Shown piece after piece: positions 24,059 to 31,450 of a stretch of 64,000 nucleotides of DNA. The notes under the pieces were generated by a model. The model worked only from the letters and a program-made list of their open reading frames with translations. It made no database searches and had not been told where the DNA came from. Location: assembly GCA_015075725.1 (NCBI GenBank), contig JABTTV010000001.1:1736001-1800000 (forward strand). Direction: 5' to 3'. The translations under genes were made by a program, and so were the position numbers. Source of the DNA: Anaerolineales bacterium. Its GTDB lineage: Bacteria; Chloroflexota; Anaerolineae; Anaerolineales; Villigracilaceae. Position 1 is the first letter of the stretch, and every line of letters begins with the position of its first letter.

Positions 24059-24994
24059 ATGATGATGAACCTTCCCCGAGAATTCATTGTAAATATCCAC
24101 GCTGCATTCGGTGAACGCGGACGCGATTGGCTCTCCCGCCTGCCTCAATTTATCGATGAAGCATCCGATCGTTGGGGTTTGATGGACGTCCAAGCCATTC
24201 CGAACTTATCGTATAACTTTGTCGCGTTTGCCAGTTCCCCTCTCCTGGAGGGACAGCTAGGGGTGAGGGCGGATGTGATTCTCAAAATCGGCGTGCCAAA
24301 CCCTGAATTGACCAGCGAAATGAATGCGTTGAAATTATTCGATGGGGAAGGCGCATGCCAGTTATTGGATTGCGACGATGAAAGGGGATTTTTACTCATC
24401 GAAAGGCTCCATCCGGGGAGGATGCTTGCGGAGTTGGGGGACGACGACGAACGAACGCACACCGCAATGGATGTGATGCAGAAATTGGTGTTGGATAGGG
24501 GCGAGGTCACCTTGCCCCTGCAGGATACATTTATAAAATTATCCGATTGGTTCGACGGGTTGAAAGAAATCCGCCCGATGTTCGATGGCGGAACGGGACC
24601 CATTCCCGAAAAATTACTGGAACGGGTCGAGTCTGTTTTACCGGATTTGTTCGCCGATGAGGCTGTCCGTTTGATGCACGGAGATTTTCACCACTACAAC
24701 ATTCTTTCATCCGACCGCGGATGGCTGGCAATCGACCCCAAAGGCGTGATTGGACCATCCGGCTATGAGATCGGTCCGCTCATGCTCAACCCGTGGGTCA
24801 AGCCGATGGATGGAATCAGTTTCAAGGTCCAGGCGGAGAGGCGGGTGGACATCATCAAGGAAAGAACGGGATGGGCACGGGAGAAAATCATCGGCTGGGC
24901 GTTGGCGCATTCGGTCCTATCCGCATATTGGGATCTGGAACTCGACCCCGGCTATCCCGTCGAAGCGGCGCGAATATTCTCGACCCTTAAATGA
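24059..24994 (+). CDS. Aminoglycoside/hydroxyurea phosphotransferase family kinase, APH(6)-like
   Basis: About 311 residues of the PF04655 kinase family (StrB-like streptomycin 6-phosphotransferases and hydroxyurea kinases). The fold is shown by ILKIGVPNPELTSEMNALKLF (ATP lysine region), the catalytic LMHGDFHHYNIL and the metal-binding AIDPKGVIGPSGYEIGPLMLNPW. In resistant organisms such enzymes phosphorylate aminoglycosides. In environmental bacteria the natural substrate is often unknown. Three consecutive ATGs (24059, 24062, 24065) could start it; a TTG at 24035 is less likely. The terminator overlaps its stop codon. Confidence 0.85.
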   Translation: MMMNLPREFIVNIHAAFGERGRDWLSRLPQFIDEASDRWGLMDVQAIPNLSYNFVAFASSPLLEGQLGVRADVILKIGVPNPELTSEMNALKLFDGEGACQLLDCDDERGFLLIERLHPGRMLAELGDDDERTHTAMDVMQKLVLDRGEVTLPLQDTFIKLSDWFDGLKEIRPMFDGGTGPIPEKLLERVESVLPDLFADEAVRLMHGDFHHYNILSSDRGWLAIDPKGVIGPSGYEIGPLMLNPWVKPMDGISFKVQAERRVDIIKERTGWAREKIIGWALAHSVLSAYWDLELDPGYPVEAARIFSTLK

Positions 24995-25023
24995 AACAAC
25001 CCCGCCACTCGGCGGGGTTGTTT
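24994..25023. terminator. Strong terminator between convergent genes
   Basis: A 13-bp stem (AAACAACCCCGCC with 25011-25023) and loop ACTC begin at the last base of the kinase stop codon. The arrangement also serves the small minus-strand gene ending at 25040. Confidence 0.85.
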
Positions 25024-25039
25024 CTGGAGACGACCGTAC

Positions 25040-25198
25040 TTACATTCCCAACAGCCCGAGCAGGCTTACAACACCGCCCACCAGGGCGAGGACTGCGCCG
25101 ATCTTCCTGAACATATCTGTATTGAGGGCAGAGACGAAAGCGGCGAGGCCGTACCAAATGAAGAACAAAGCAATACACCAAGCACCAATAGCAGCCAT
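25040..25198 (-). CDS. Small membrane protein (52 aa)
   Basis: Starts MAAIGAWCIALFFIWYGLAAF and contains two hydrophobic helices (about 3-20 and 31-50). AAAGGAG lies 8 nt before the ATG on the minus strand, and a terminator follows, so this looks like a true independent gene. Function is unknown. A longer upstream frame has no ribosome site and would overlap the ABC promoter region. Confidence 0.7.
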   Translation of the reverse strand: MAAIGAWCIALFFIWYGLAAFVSALNTDMFRKIGAVLALVGGVVSLLGLLGM

Positions 25199-25302
25199 TT
25201 TACACTCTCCTTTTGAGTAAACTGGGCTGGCAGGATTACCAGCCTGAATATGACAACACCGCTCCGATATGCGAGTTGCGAGGGTCATTTTTTCCGGGAT
25301 GT

Positions 25303-25308
25303 TACAAT
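25303..25308 (+). promoter_or_regulatory. -10 box for the ABC exporter operon, leaderless spacing
   Basis: TACAAT ends 6 nt before the ATG at 25315, so the protein starts MTSLSVPAEF. The upstream in-frame extension would cover the promoter. Confidence 0.5.
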
Positions 25309-25314
25309 TGCCCC

Positions 25315-27117
25315 ATGACTTCCCTTAGTGTCCCGGCAGAATTCACGCTTCACAGAACAATCGAATACGACACCTCCTCCCCGGTACGATGGATTCTCTC
25401 GCACATCCAGCCGTATTTGTGGATCGTGGCGATGCTCATCATTGGCGCGATCGGCAACGCGGTGTTGGCGGTGGTGGTTCCCGTCTTGACGGGCGATGCC
25501 TTCAACGCCATGCTTGCGCCGCAGCCCGATACTTCAGTGTTGCCGCCGCTTGCGTTGACCATCGGCATCTCGCAGGTGATTCGCGGCGTTCTGCAACTCG
25601 GGCGGAATTTCGGCGCGGAGTTGTTGGCGCAAAAGATGGAGCGCGACATCCGCGACGAACTTTATCTTTCGCTGCTCGGCAAAAGCATGACCTTCCATAA
25701 CCTGCAGCCTGTGGGCGATACGATGGCGCGCGCCACCAACGACGTGCGCGAAGTGAATTACATGTTCAGTCCCGGCGTGAACCTGGTGGTCGGCTCGTTC
25801 ATGTTCATTCTCATGCCGTTGTTCTTCGGTCCGCGCTATCATCCCTCGCTGGCGCTTACGCCGTTCATCTTCACGGTCATTTACTTCGTTGCCTTGGCAC
25901 GCTACCTCAAAACGCTCTCGCCCGTCACGGACGACGTGCGCGCCACGTTCGGCCAAATGAACACGCATCTCTCTGAATCGCTCGACGGTGTCGAGATCAT
26001 GAAAGGCGCCGCTCAGGAGGAAGCTGAAGTCGACCGCTTTGTGACGAATGCCCGCAAGGTGCGCGACGCGTTCGTGAAGCAGGGCGATCTTGAAGCGCGA
26101 TACATCGCCATGCTGTTGCTCGGGCTTGCCTATGCGGGCGGGCTTGTGCATGCGCTTCTCCTCTTGCGAGGGGGTCTCATCGACGTGGGCGCGGTCATTG
26201 CATATTTCGGGATGCTGCAACTGCTTCAATTCCCGACGTTTACTTCCACTTTTGCTTACTCTCAAATCTCACTGGGACTCTCCTCTGCGCGAAGAATTTT
26301 GGAATTGATCCAGCGCGAGACAAAACTGGACCAAAACGCCTCAGGCCGGACCTCGGAGATTCGCGGCGAGATCGAGTTTCGCAATGTCTCATTCCGTTAC
26401 CCTCACCCCCACCCCTCTCCCTCAGGGAGAGGGGAAAGGGGAGAGGGAGACGCTGTCCTCGAAAACATCTCCTTCAAAGTCAAGCCTGGACAGACTGTGG
26501 CACTCGTCGGGCAGACCGGTGCGGGCAAGACGACGCTTGTTAAACTCATCAATCGCATTTACGACGTAACCTCGGGTCAGGTTTTGGTGGACGGTGTGGA
26601 CGTCCGCGATTGGAATCTTGCCGCGCTGCGTTCGCAAATCTCGATCATCGAGCAGGATATTTTTCTCTTTTCGCGTACGCTCAGCGATAACATCGCTTTT
26701 GGCAAACCCGGCGCGACAAAAGAAGAGATTATCTCGGCATCGATGGCGGCACAGGCACATGATTTCATTTTGGATTTCGACGAAACCTATGGGACCGTCG
26801 TCGGCGAACGCGGTGTGACCCTCTCCGGCGGCCAGCGGCAACGCATCGCGCTGGCACGCGCCTTCCTCACCGACCCGCGTGTACTTGTCCTTGATGACTC
26901 AACCTCCGCCATCGACTCCGCCACTGAGGACAAGATCCAACGCGCCATATCCAACGCCGCCCGTGGACGAACGACCTTTATCATCACACACCGCCTCTCC
27001 CAGATCCGCTGGGCAGATTTGATCATCGTTTTCCGCAAGGGGCGCATCGCGGCCATCGGTTCGCACGACGAACTGATGAAATCCTCCGAGGCGTATTCTC
27101 GCATCTTCAGAGAGTAA
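25315..27117 (+). CDS. ABC exporter half-transporter, degenerate-site subunit
   Basis: A 600-residue protein with a six-helix exporter membrane domain (about 30-310) and an ATPase domain (about 345-600). Motifs are Walker A GQTGAGKTT, Q-loop EQDIFLFSRT, signature LSGGQRQR, Walker B VLVLDDSTSAID and switch His in ITHRLSQ. The residue after Walker B Asp is Asp instead of the catalytic Glu, as in the degenerate subunit of heterodimeric exporters (TM287, BmrC types). About 17 residues rich in Pro/Ser/Gly/Arg (PHPSPSGRGERGEGD) interrupt the first strands of the ATPase domain after the FRYP A-loop. They are encoded by an intergenic-type palindrome. Confidence 0.88.
   Translation: MTSLSVPAEFTLHRTIEYDTSSPVRWILSHIQPYLWIVAMLIIGAIGNAVLAVVVPVLTGDAFNAMLAPQPDTSVLPPLALTIGISQVIRGVLQLGRNFGAELLAQKMERDIRDELYLSLLGKSMTFHNLQPVGDTMARATNDVREVNYMFSPGVNLVVGSFMFILMPLFFGPRYHPSLALTPFIFTVIYFVALARYLKTLSPVTDDVRATFGQMNTHLSESLDGVEIMKGAAQEEAEVDRFVTNARKVRDAFVKQGDLEARYIAMLLLGLAYAGGLVHALLLLRGGLIDVGAVIAYFGMLQLLQFPTFTSTFAYSQISLGLSSARRILELIQRETKLDQNASGRTSEIRGEIEFRNVSFRYPHPHPSPSGRGERGEGDAVLENISFKVKPGQTVALVGQTGAGKTTLVKLINRIYDVTSGQVLVDGVDVRDWNLAALRSQISIIEQDIFLFSRTLSDNIAFGKPGATKEEIISASMAAQAHDFILDFDETYGTVVGERGVTLSGGQRQRIALARAFLTDPRVLVLDDSTSAIDSATEDKIQRAISNAARGRTTFIITHRLSQIRWADLIIVFRKGRIAAIGSHDELMKSSEAYSRIFRE
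26400..26448. repeat. Palindromic repeat inserted in frame in the ABC ATPase domain
   Basis: CCCTCTCCC and GGGAGAGGG flank TCA, within CCTCACCCCCACC on the left and GGGGAAAGGGGAGAGG on the right. The same element style occurs between genes at 46040-46092. Its length keeps the frame open. Confidence 0.75.
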
Positions 27118-27125
27118 AAGCATTA

Positions 27126-27197
27126 ACCGCGAAGCACGCTAAGGACGCCAAGAAAATCCCATTCTTTCTTTGCGATCTTCGCGGTCTTAGCGGCATA
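27126..27197. repeat. Intergenic quasi-palindrome, CCGCGAAG family
   Basis: ACCGCGAAGCACGCTAAGG at the left and GATCTTCGCGGTCTTAGCGG at the right are imperfect reverse complements. A closely related element sits between yebC and ruvC at 41695-41760. It is followed by degenerate repeats of AAATCG up to about 27240. Confidence 0.6.
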
Positions 27198-27243
27198 AAC
27201 AATCGCCAATCAGAAATCGTAAATCGAAAATCGGAAATAACTT

Positions 27244-29058
27244 ATGGGTTTCTTCGCAGGATTAAACGACGAAAAATACGACCGCCAATACAAGGACAGC
27301 GAACTTGTGCGGCGCATGGTCAATTACTTCAATACGCAGACTTCGCGTTTGTTGTTTGCTTCCATCATCATCATTTTGCTTGCGATCGTCGGCGCTGCAT
27401 TGCCCGTCATTGTCAGCCGCATGGTCGACGCGATGCAGGAAGAGCCGACCGTGATCGAGATCACCTGGGTGGGGGCGGCGCTGGTCGGCGTGGCATTCGG
27501 CTTGTGGGGCTTGAACTGGCTCAGGCGCGGATTGATCGTTCGAGCTGTCGGCGATGTGGTGCTGGACATGCGCTCGCGCGCCTTCCGCGCCGCGGCAGAG
27601 CATGATCTTTCCTTTTACGATCAATTCTCATCGGGACGCATCGTCTCGCGCATCACATCCGATACGAATGATTTCGGTCAACTCGTTGTCATCGTCACGG
27701 ATGTGGTCGCGCAAGCCATCCAGGCGATACTCATTGCCATTGTCTTGTTCCGCACCGAAGTGCGGCTTTCCTTGTTGCTCATCAGCTTCCTGCCGTTCAT
27801 TTTTTTGATTGCGTCCGGTTTTCGCGCCATGGCGAGACGCGTGACCAAACGCGGCATGAAAGCCATGTCCGACGTCAACGCCGCCATCAAGGAAACCATC
27901 AGCGGCATCTCGATCGCCAAGAACTTCCGGCAGGAGGAAAGCATCTTCAAATCCTTCGATGAGTCAAACCAGCAATCCTACGGCGTTAACGTTCAGCGCG
28001 GCTTTGTGCTCTCGCTCGTATTCCCCACACTCAACGCGCTGGGTGGAATCTTCGTCGGCATTCTTGTTTATGTGGGCGGTCACAACGCGGCGACAGGGGC
28101 GATCAGCATCGGCGCATGGTATCTTTTCATCATGAGTCTCGACCAGTTCTTCTTTCCCGTCTTGAATCTCACTTCGTTCTGGGCGCAGATCCAATCGGGC
28201 TTGTCCGCCGCTGAACGGGTCTTCGCTTTGATCGATGCCGACCCAAATGTGATCCAGATCGAAAAGGGGGATGTGCCGCGGCTGCATGGCGAAATTAATT
28301 TCGACCACATGCATTTTCGCTATTCGGATAAAGAGCCGGTTCTCACGGACTTCAACCTGTTCATCCAACCCGGAGAGACTCTCGCCCTTGTCGGTCACAC
28401 CGGCGCGGGCAAGTCTTCGATTGCCAAGTTGATCGCGCGTTTCTACGAATTCCAACAGGGACGCCTGCTCATCGACGGGCGCGACATCCGCACGTTTGAT
28501 TTGACCCAATACCGCCGCCAATTGGGGATCGTTTCGCAAGTCCCGTTCCTTTTCTCCGGGACGATTGCCGATAACATCCGTTATGCTGCGCCAGGCGCGC
28601 CGGAGGAAGAGATGCTTCGTCTCGCCAAACGCATCGGCGACGGCGAATGGCTGGACGCATTACCCAATGGACTCCACACCGAGGTCGGCGAGCGCGGAAA
28701 CCGTCTCTCGATGGGGCAGCGTCAGCTTGTGGCGTTGATGCGCGTTCTCGTGCAGAATCCCGCCATCTTCATCTTAGATGAGGCGACAGCGAGCATCGAT
28801 CCGTTCACCGAATGGCAGATCCAGCAGGCGTTGAATTTGATCCTCAAAAACTCGACCAGCATTCTGATCGCGCATCGTTTATCCACAGTGAAAGCCGCGG
28901 ATCGAATTGTGGTGATGCGGAAAGGCACGATCATCGAAGAAGGGAATCATCAGGGCTTGCTCGACCAGAACGGTCATTACGCCGAGTTATATAACACTTA
29001 TTTCCGCCACCAATCCCTGGCGTATGTAGAGCAGGTCAAGGAGATGGTGGGAAAATAA
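27244..29058 (+). CDS. ABC exporter half-transporter, catalytic-site subunit
   Basis: A 604-residue partner of the preceding exporter gene, with membrane domain about 35-330 and ATPase domain about 350-600. Walker A GHTGAGKSS, Q-loop SQVPFLFSGT, Walker B IFILDEATASID with the catalytic Glu, and switch His IAHRLST are intact. The signature is LSMGQ rather than LSGGQ. Together the two proteins make one consensus ATP site (this subunit's Walker motifs with the partner's LSGGQ) and one degenerate site, the pattern of heterodimeric multidrug or lipid exporters. The substrate is unknown. No good ribosome site precedes ATG 27244. Confidence 0.9.
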   Translation: MGFFAGLNDEKYDRQYKDSELVRRMVNYFNTQTSRLLFASIIIILLAIVGAALPVIVSRMVDAMQEEPTVIEITWVGAALVGVAFGLWGLNWLRRGLIVRAVGDVVLDMRSRAFRAAAEHDLSFYDQFSSGRIVSRITSDTNDFGQLVVIVTDVVAQAIQAILIAIVLFRTEVRLSLLLISFLPFIFLIASGFRAMARRVTKRGMKAMSDVNAAIKETISGISIAKNFRQEESIFKSFDESNQQSYGVNVQRGFVLSLVFPTLNALGGIFVGILVYVGGHNAATGAISIGAWYLFIMSLDQFFFPVLNLTSFWAQIQSGLSAAERVFALIDADPNVIQIEKGDVPRLHGEINFDHMHFRYSDKEPVLTDFNLFIQPGETLALVGHTGAGKSSIAKLIARFYEFQQGRLLIDGRDIRTFDLTQYRRQLGIVSQVPFLFSGTIADNIRYAAPGAPEEEMLRLAKRIGDGEWLDALPNGLHTEVGERGNRLSMGQRQLVALMRVLVQNPAIFILDEATASIDPFTEWQIQQALNLILKNSTSILIAHRLSTVKAADRIVVMRKGTIIEEGNHQGLLDQNGHYAELYNTYFRHQSLAYVEQVKEMVGK

Positions 29059-29091
29059 AGAAAGCATATCAGACCATCGGAGAATTCATTC

Positions 29092-29934
29092 ATGTATCGC
29101 CGGTACGAAAGATTTTTTCAACTACTTCCCAGACCCCTCGTGCGGTTCATGCGGGACAGCTATCTTGCCTTCCTCGATTTGAAGGATCGATTCACCGGCA
29201 AGGCGGGACCTTTGACTCCGCCAAGGTCATTGCACTTCATCGGCGCGGGGGATTTCGAGAGGATCGGAGAAGTTTTCCTCGATCACTTTATCAAGGTCGG
29301 CGGTTTGAAGGAAAACGAGATTGTCCTCGACATCGGCTGCGGGACGGGCAGGATGGCGATTCCCATGATGAATTACCTTTCTGAATCAGGCGCGTATCAT
29401 GGATTCGATATTTCAAAGAACGCCATTGCCTGGTGTCAACGCGCCATCACTTCGCGCAAGCCCAATTTCAAGTTTTATTATGCAAACATCTATAACAAGG
29501 AATACAACTCTCGCGGCAAAGTCTCCGCAGCGGAGTATGACTTCCCCTGCGGCGATAATTCGGTGGATTTTGCCTTTGCGACATCGGTCTTCACCCACAT
29601 GCGGCGCGGCGAGGTGGAGCGTTATCTTGCGGAATTAAATCGAACACTCAAACCCTCTGGGCGGGCAATGGTCAGTTTCTTTATTCTCGATGAAGAAAAT
29701 AAGCGGCTCGTTCGCGAAAGACGCGCAGTGTATGATTTCGCTCACGACTTGGGAGACTGTCTGACTGTCGATCCCATTACACCGGAGCGTGCCGTCGCAT
29801 ACGATCTCGAAGATTTGACTCAAATGGTTGCAAATGCCGGGCTGATGATCAAACAGCCGATTCTTTTCGGCTCATGGTCCGGCAGGGAAAGTATGTTGGA
29901 TACGCAGGATATTGTGATTGTGGTGAAGGGGTAG
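29092..29934 (+). CDS. Class I SAM-dependent methyltransferase
   Basis: A 280-residue methyltransferase. Motif I is VLDIGCGTGRMAIPM, followed by YHGFDISKNAIAWCQ (acidic residue binding the ribose), and motif IV/V region DNSVDFAFATSVFTHMRRGEVERYL. The N-terminus has a short hydrophobic or basic segment (RFFQLLPRPLVRFMRDSYLAFLDL). The substrate cannot be predicted. GGAG precedes the ATG by about 9 nt. It lies 33 nt after the exporter pair. Confidence 0.85.
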   Translation: MYRRYERFFQLLPRPLVRFMRDSYLAFLDLKDRFTGKAGPLTPPRSLHFIGAGDFERIGEVFLDHFIKVGGLKENEIVLDIGCGTGRMAIPMMNYLSESGAYHGFDISKNAIAWCQRAITSRKPNFKFYYANIYNKEYNSRGKVSAAEYDFPCGDNSVDFAFATSVFTHMRRGEVERYLAELNRTLKPSGRAMVSFFILDEENKRLVRERRAVYDFAHDLGDCLTVDPITPERAVAYDLEDLTQMVANAGLMIKQPILFGSWSGRESMLDTQDIVIVVKG

Positions 29935-29938
29935 GCGG

Positions 29939-30049
29939 ACGTAATCCGTAATGCGTGATTCGTAAGGGTGTGGTGATGCACAATACGCAAAAACGCAAAG
30001 GCGCAAAGGAAACGGCTGTAACGCCTTGTGTCCTTGCGACTTTGCGTTA
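29939..30049. repeat. Quasi-repeat cluster between the methyltransferase and RCK gene
   Basis: The segment holds GTAATCCGTAATGCGTGATTC (as split words GTAATCC, GTAATGCG, GTGATTCG) followed by an imperfect palindrome with CGCAAAGGCGCAAAGG on the left and CCTTGCGACTTTGCG on the right. Both word families recur elsewhere in the window. Nothing else is seen in the 156-nt gap. Confidence 0.55.
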
Positions 30050-30090
30050 AGAATTCCGGTTATTACAAAACAAACGGCGGCGTGAGCAGG

Positions 30091-30771
30091 CTATAGAACG
30101 GAACGATCCGGCGGCTCGAGAAGAAGAGCGAGTTGTTTTGCGCCTTCATCGTCAGTGACGGCGAGGACTTCGTCGAACTCCTCCAGCGTGGCGGTGCCGC
30201 GCGGCAGGGTGACCTGTCCCTTGCGGATGATGGCGGCAATGACGCATTGCTCGGGCAGACCCAGGTCTTTGATCTGCACACCGATGGCTTTCGCGCCCTT
30301 CGGCACTTTCTCCTCGACCAGCGAGTAGCGTCCGCGGCGCAGTTTCAACAGGGTCATCATATCGCCCAGAGACATTTCCTCCTGGATCAGGTGCGCCATC
30401 ACGTCCGCCTGGTTGATGGTCTCGTCCACATGGAAGTTTTTATCGAACAACCAGGCGTTGCGCGGGTTGTTGATGCGCGCCACCGTACGCCGCACTTTGA
30501 ACATGGTACGTGCGAGATAGCACAGGACCAGATTGGCGGCGTCATCATTGGTACAAGCCACAAGCACATTCGCCTTATCCAGTCCCGCCTGTTTGAGCGT
30601 TCTGGGGTCGGTCGCCTGCCCTTCGTAGATAACTTCGGTCGGCAGTTCATGATGCAGGCGCGAAAGAAGTTCGCGACGGTGTTCCACAAGGCGCACGTCG
30701 TAATTTTGCTGAAGCAGCTGGGAAGCAAGTTGGGCGCCGGTCCGCCCGCCGCCCGCGATAAATACAAGCAT
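30091..30771 (-). CDS. RCK (TrkA-like) NAD-binding K+ transport regulator, copy 1
   Basis: A 226-residue protein with a TrkA_N Rossmann fold (FIAGGGRTGAQLASQLL, acidic residue in VRLVEHR) and a C-terminal TrkA_C domain (about 140-220, YSLVEEKVPKGAKAIGVQIKDLGLPEQCVIAAIIRKG). RCK proteins gate K+ channels or transporters according to NAD(H), ATP or c-di-AMP. The gene follows the other RCK gene by 1 nt on the minus strand, in an operon headed by a KimA-type transporter. Confidence 0.88.
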   Translation of the reverse strand: MLVFIAGGGRTGAQLASQLLQQNYDVRLVEHRRELLSRLHHELPTEVIYEGQATDPRTLKQAGLDKANVLVACTNDDAANLVLCYLARTMFKVRRTVARINNPRNAWLFDKNFHVDETINQADVMAHLIQEEMSLGDMMTLLKLRRGRYSLVEEKVPKGAKAIGVQIKDLGLPEQCVIAAIIRKGQVTLPRGTATLEEFDEVLAVTDDEGAKQLALLLEPPDRSVL

Positions 30772-30772
30772 G

Positions 30773-31438
30773 TTATGCCTCCTTGCCTTCCTGAAGTTTT
30801 GCCCGGAGAGACCTAACCCCTTCCAGCGTGGCGCTTACGGTGAGCACATCGCCTTTATACAGTTTCGCTGAAGGCGAAGGCAATTCTGCGCGCCCGGCGC
30901 GGGTCAACGCGGCGCACACAATGTCGTGGCAGCCGGAAAGCAACTCCGAGATGGTCATCCCATTCCATTTTTCGGGAATGAACATTTCATACATTTCCAC
31001 TTCTCCGTTCCCGGCTGAGAATACGGCACGGAACGACGGGTCGATCATCAACTCCTGTACGCGCTCCGCACCCCATGCGGTGGAACTGACGATCTGCAAC
31101 CCGAAGGCTTCAAGCATCTCGCGCATGGCGGGATCATAATTCCGGACAATGACCTGCCTGACCTCCGGGTAATGCACGCGGACGGTGTGCCCGATCACAG
31201 CGTTCATTGTGTCGGAATTGGTAACGACGGCCACACCGTCGGCTTTATCTGTGCTGGCGCGGGACAAAGTATCAGCGGAGAGAGAGTCGCCTTCGACGGT
31301 GCGTCCCCGAAAGTCCGGGTGGAGGCGGTTGAATGTCTGGGGCTCAGAATCCACCACAACCACCTGATGTCCATTTGTGAAGAGTCGGTACGCCAGTTCT
31401 GCTCCGAACCGCCCGCAACCTATGACAATGAAATTCAT
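30773..31438 (-). CDS. RCK (TrkA-like) NAD-binding K+ transport regulator, copy 2
   Basis: A 221-residue RCK protein with FIVIGCGRFGAELAYRLF and ending of strand two in VVVVDSE. The C-terminal domain includes MFIPEKWNGMTISELLSGCHDIVCAALTRAG and LYKGDVLTVSATLE. AAGGAG precedes the start. It differs clearly from its neighbour, so the two probably form a hetero-octameric ring or act on different partners. No TrkH/KtrB membrane subunit is present in the window; the adjacent transporter is of the KimA type. Confidence 0.88.
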   Translation of the reverse strand: MNFIVIGCGRFGAELAYRLFTNGHQVVVVDSEPQTFNRLHPDFRGRTVEGDSLSADTLSRASTDKADGVAVVTNSDTMNAVIGHTVRVHYPEVRQVIVRNYDPAMREMLEAFGLQIVSSTAWGAERVQELMIDPSFRAVFSAGNGEVEMYEMFIPEKWNGMTISELLSGCHDIVCAALTRAGRAELPSPSAKLYKGDVLTVSATLEGVRSLRAKLQEGKEA

Positions 31439-31450
31439 TTCGAAAACTCC

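Noticed and set aside
26395..26460. Frameshift or assembly error in the ABC ATPase domain
   Set aside because: The frame stays open through the inserted repeat and all downstream motifs are intact in the same frame, so an in-frame insertion is the simpler reading.
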